Source: Pseudomonadota bacterium
GTDB lineage: Bacteria > Pseudomonadota > Gammaproteobacteria > Acidithiobacillales > Acidithiobacillaceae
Direction: 5' to 3'
DNA length: 16,218 nucleotides
Assembly (NCBI GenBank): GCA_021818125.1
Contig: JAKAFG010000022.1
Coordinates: 1 to 16,218, forward strand
Made by a program: the position numbers and the translations under genes. Under the pieces are notes generated by a model. That model saw only the letters and a list, made by a program, of their open reading frames with translations. It had not been told where the DNA came from and searched no databases. How positions within the stretch are numbered: the stretch's first letter is position 1; every line of letters begins with the position of its first letter. Below, one piece after another: positions 14,506 to 16,218 of the stretch.

Positions 14506-14784
14506 TTACTTGCCCATGTCCGATTTGTAATCACTCATGTTTTTCTGCAGGCCTGCATTAATTGTGGCCTGTCCAGCTGTACCTTGGGCTGCTGTAATAT
14601 CGGAATCCGCTTTTTTCCCCGACAGCTCCTGAGAAATACCTGCCATCTGATGACGCAGTGTTTGCCCAAAGAAAGAAAATACGGCAATACCAGTGATCGC
14701 AATAAGCGCGACAATTATCAGATACTCGGTCATGCCCTGACCGCGTTCTGCGTGAGACTTCTGAATAGCGAAATAATGTTTCAT
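14506..14784 (-). CDS. flp: Flp-type class IVb major prepilin
   Basis: 92 residues starting MKHYFAIQKS. The processing motif is textbook: ERGQGMTEYLIIVALIAITG with cleavage after Gly15, Glu20 at +5 and Tyr21 at +6, then a hydrophobic helix to about 40. The mature pilin would be 77 residues. Its C-terminal half is hydrophilic (SQELSGKKADSDI, then TINAGLQKNMSDYKSDMGK). Flp subunits polymerise into the Tad pilus used for tight surface attachment and biofilm. The ATG has GGAGG six bases upstream; in-frame codons further 5' lack support and give an unnatural leader. It is the first gene of the Tad operon and is followed by two strong hairpins, consistent with higher output than the genes behind it. 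Confidence 0.93.
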   Translation of the reverse strand: MKHYFAIQKSHAERGQGMTEYLIIVALIAITGIAVFSFFGQTLRHQMAGISQELSGKKADSDITAAQGTAGQATINAGLQKNMSDYKSDMGK

Positions 14785-15060
14785 GAGTCCTCCAGAAATG
14801 GGTGGGATCGCGTCTACCACAGAAACATTCAAACATAGGCAAAAGTATTGCACAATATGGCCAAAAATCACTTGTCTAATGTCATAATTATATGAAAAAT
14901 AATATTAATAGTAGCGCTCCGGTTTTGTTATAAAACTGATACAGTTTCGGAGGCGCGGCATCGCCAGTAATTGGGCGACGAGCGGGTGACCGTCACTTTA
15001 AAGTAAACATGTTTGTGCGCTATTTTTTCACTTATATATGTGCCAGATAATGTTGGCTAT
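14785..15060 (-). promoter_or_regulatory. Tad operon control region upstream of flp
   Basis: An AT-rich stretch between the upstream gene's terminator and flp, with no gene. On the minus strand a perfect TATAAT sits at 14887-14892, about 100 bases before the flp ATG. No good -35 lies 16-18 bases upstream of it, so an activator may be needed. Nearby symmetrical sequences could be operators: AAACTG-ATA-CAGTTT (14933-14947) and GTGAC-C-GTCAC (14986-14996). A sigma-54-like GG/GC pair at about 14850 has only nine bases between the dinucleotides instead of ten, so I do not propose it. Confidence 0.45.
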
Positions 15061-15066
15061 TACGGC

Positions 15067-15096
15067 AAAAAAAGCGCCGAACGGATTGTTCGGCGC
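15067..15096 (-). terminator. Rho-independent terminator of the OmpA-domain gene
   Basis: On the minus strand GCGCCGAAC-AATCC-GTTCGGCGC forms a perfect nine-pair stem with a five-base loop (15074-15096). It is followed immediately by seven T residues (15067-15073). It lies 30 bases after the TGA at 15126-15128 and isolates the upstream gene from the flp promoter region. Confidence 0.93.
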
Positions 15097-15125
15097 GCTC
15101 AGTGATGATGATCTAGGCCTGATGA

Positions 15126-15264
15126 TCAGTTATCAAATATGCCCTGTACCAGGCTACGCACACCCTGCTGTATCTGGTAGTTGGTCTCGCTGCGAACGGC
15201 GTCTGCAGCGGTGTTGGTCAGTTCGACAGCAGGGGTATTGGCTGCAGATATCCCGGTGATTGGG
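15126..15264 (-). other. Displaced C-terminal coding tail of the OmpA-domain gene
   Basis: In the -1 frame relative to the OmpA-domain gene, an uninterrupted, strongly protein-like stretch reads ITGISAANTPAVELTN, then TAADAVRSETNYQIQQGVRS and LVQGIFDN, ending at TGA 15126-15128 just before the terminator. The main frame instead drifts into a short proline-rich end and stops at 15218. One extra base in the C-tract complementary to GGGG at 15262-15265 would join the two. I read this as the original C-terminus, cut off by a one-base deletion, a sequencing error or, less likely, recoding. Confidence 0.5.
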
Positions 15265-16218
15265 GTGGCGTTGCTGTGATAGACGCTGCCTCGTATGGTG
15301 GGTGTATGATGGTAATAGCCGGCGTGATGGCGGCATTTGCAGGCTGGAGACCGGCGATGGCACCAGAGCTGAGATCGACTACTTCAACCCGGCGGTTTTG
15401 TGCGCGCCCCTCATCGGTATCATTGCCGGCTATCGGGCGTGTGGCACCAAATCCGGTAACCTCAATACGTTGTCCAACTATGCCCTGCGCTGTTAAAGCC
15501 GATTTTACGGCCAAGGCACGATTTAGCGACAGCTTCTGATTGTATGCAGCAGAGCCCACTTGATCGGTGTGCCCCTCCAGACGTATGCGGAGGGAGGGGT
15601 GCTGCTCCATAAGCTGGGACAGCGCCGTCAGAGTCGACTGCGCATCTGGCCGCAGGGTCGCCTGATTGAAATCGAAGGGTAAGTGCATAGCGAAACGTCC
15701 CTGCTGAATCAGGGCGGCCGCCATGCTCTCGCTGGTCAACTGTCCGGCATCGCTGCTGACCATACCGCTTTGCATGGGTTTGGTTTGCACTGCGTACACG
15801 GAGGCGTCCTGAGAATGGCCAAACAGGGTGTTGTCGTTGATGAATACAATAGTGCGTACACCGTCCGTGGCGCGATGTTCGGCACTGAGCATGCGGCCAT
15901 TCTCAAAGTTGAAAATTTCCGCGCCGCCGGTGTAGCGGGTTGGGGCGCCCCGCCAGAGCGTTGCTGCCACATCTGCGTCCGGGGTTCTGCAGCCATGATC
16001 TGCACATTGCCACAAGACGTGAAACCCCGCGCGCTGTAATGCCTGCTGGTAGTTGCGGATGAACTCCAGGGGCGAGCGGTCTTCCGGTACTTTGTAACGA
16101 ATGTACGTCACCTGACCCTCTACGGTCTCCGATTTGGCGAATCCCTTTTTGCCTAAAATCCCGAGGGGAATGGTGGCCTCGTCGTAATGAGCGGTTTTAT
16201 AACTGTCAATGACGCTGC
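15218..16218 (-). CDS. DUF4892-like / OmpA C-terminal domain envelope protein, 5' partial, likely frameshifted
   Basis: The frame is open to the window edge, so the N-terminus (and any signal peptide) is missing; codons upstream of 16111 clearly belong to the protein. The first visible part (YKTAHYDEATIPLGILG, then VTYIRYKVPEDRSPLEFIRN, then YQQALQRAGFHVLWQC) resembles the DUF4892 family, which often precedes an OmpA domain. The OmpA-like peptidoglycan-binding domain follows, starting near FAMHLPFDFNQATLRPDAQ. It contains LRIRLEGHTDQVGSAAYNQK, LSLNRALAVKSAL and RAQNRRVEVVDL, which include the Asp and Arg that grip diaminopimelate. It should tether an outer-membrane or periplasmic protein to the wall. 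The frame ends at a TGA at 15218 after an Ile/Pro-rich tail; the natural end probably lay in another frame at 15126. It has its own terminator, so it is a separate unit from flp. Confidence 0.8.
   Translation of the reverse strand, partial: SVIDSYKTAHYDEATIPLGILGKKGFAKSETVEGQVTYIRYKVPEDRSPLEFIRNYQQALQRAGFHVLWQCADHGCRTPDADVAATLWRGAPTRYTGGAEIFNFENGRMLSAEHRATDGVRTIVFINDNTLFGHSQDASVYAVQTKPMQSGMVSSDAGQLTSESMAAALIQQGRFAMHLPFDFNQATLRPDAQSTLTALSQLMEQHPSLRIRLEGHTDQVGSAAYNQKLSLNRALAVKSALTAQGIVGQRIEVTGFGATRPIAGNDTDEGRAQNRRVEVVDLSSGAIAGLQPANAAITPAITIIHPPYEAASITATPPQSPGYLQPIPLLSN

Noticed and set aside
14845..14865. Sigma-54-like promoter upstream of flp (minus-strand TTGGCC then TGTGCA)
   Set aside because: The GG and GC dinucleotides are separated by nine bases, not the required ten, so function is unlikely.
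1..16218. CRISPR arrays, tRNA or rRNA genes, insertion sequences
   Set aside because: No regularly spaced repeats, cloverleaf patterns, transposase motifs or terminal inverted repeats were seen on either strand.

Overview
The window is a moderately GC-rich bacterial chromosome segment in which every well-supported gene lies on the minus strand. Gene content and style (lysC directly upstream of argD, and a Tad locus of the proteobacterial CpaB/CpaC/CpaF type) point to a Gram-negative proteobacterium. Acidithiobacillus or a close relative is my best guess, but that is an impression from protein style and not a demonstrated identification.

Read in the direction of transcription (high to low coordinates), the window starts with the 3' part of an outer-membrane/periplasmic OmpA-domain gene with a DUF4892-like front end (15218-16218, cut by the window edge). 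Its C-terminal frame appears broken. It is followed by an excellent rho-independent terminator (15067-15096). An AT-rich control region (14785-15060) then precedes a Tad (tight adherence, type IVb pilus) operon: Flp prepilin (14506-14784), two strong RNA hairpins (14440-14496), a TadG-like protein (12781-14412), a TadE/F-like pseudopilin (11847-12764), an unrecognised exported protein (11172-11846), a second very small Flp-type prepilin (10991-11158), CpaB/RcpC (9920-10981), the CpaC/RcpA secretin (8548-9903), a CpaF/TadA ATPase with an N-terminal FHA domain (6824-8536), a TadE-like pseudopilin (5938-6834), and finally two exported proteins with LprI/DUF1311-type N-termini (4630-5898 and 3613-4593). 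Apart from the 93-base hairpin gap after flp, spacing is from slight overlap to about 40 bases, so this is very probably one transcription unit.

The pilins and pseudopilins form the filament and its tip or base; the secretin and CpaB form the outer-membrane channel; the ATPase powers assembly. TadZ, TadB, TadC, TadD and the prepilin peptidase TadV are not in this window, so they must lie elsewhere or the system is non-canonical. The most unusual element is the gene at 4630-5898: a secreted protein that joins an LprI-like cysteine domain to a pesticin/T4-lysozyme-like muramidase domain in which the catalytic Glu, Thr and Asp can be placed. It is followed at once by a second LprI-like protein. 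This suggests a dedicated peptidoglycan-cutting step, and perhaps its control, built into the pilus operon.

Below 3613 there is about 800 bases without a convincing gene, then a 73-residue YgaP-like (DUF2892) membrane protein (2599-2820). Last come the aspartate kinase gene lysC (1173-2399) and the acetylornithine aminotransferase gene argD (7-1173), joined by a TGATG stop/start overlap.
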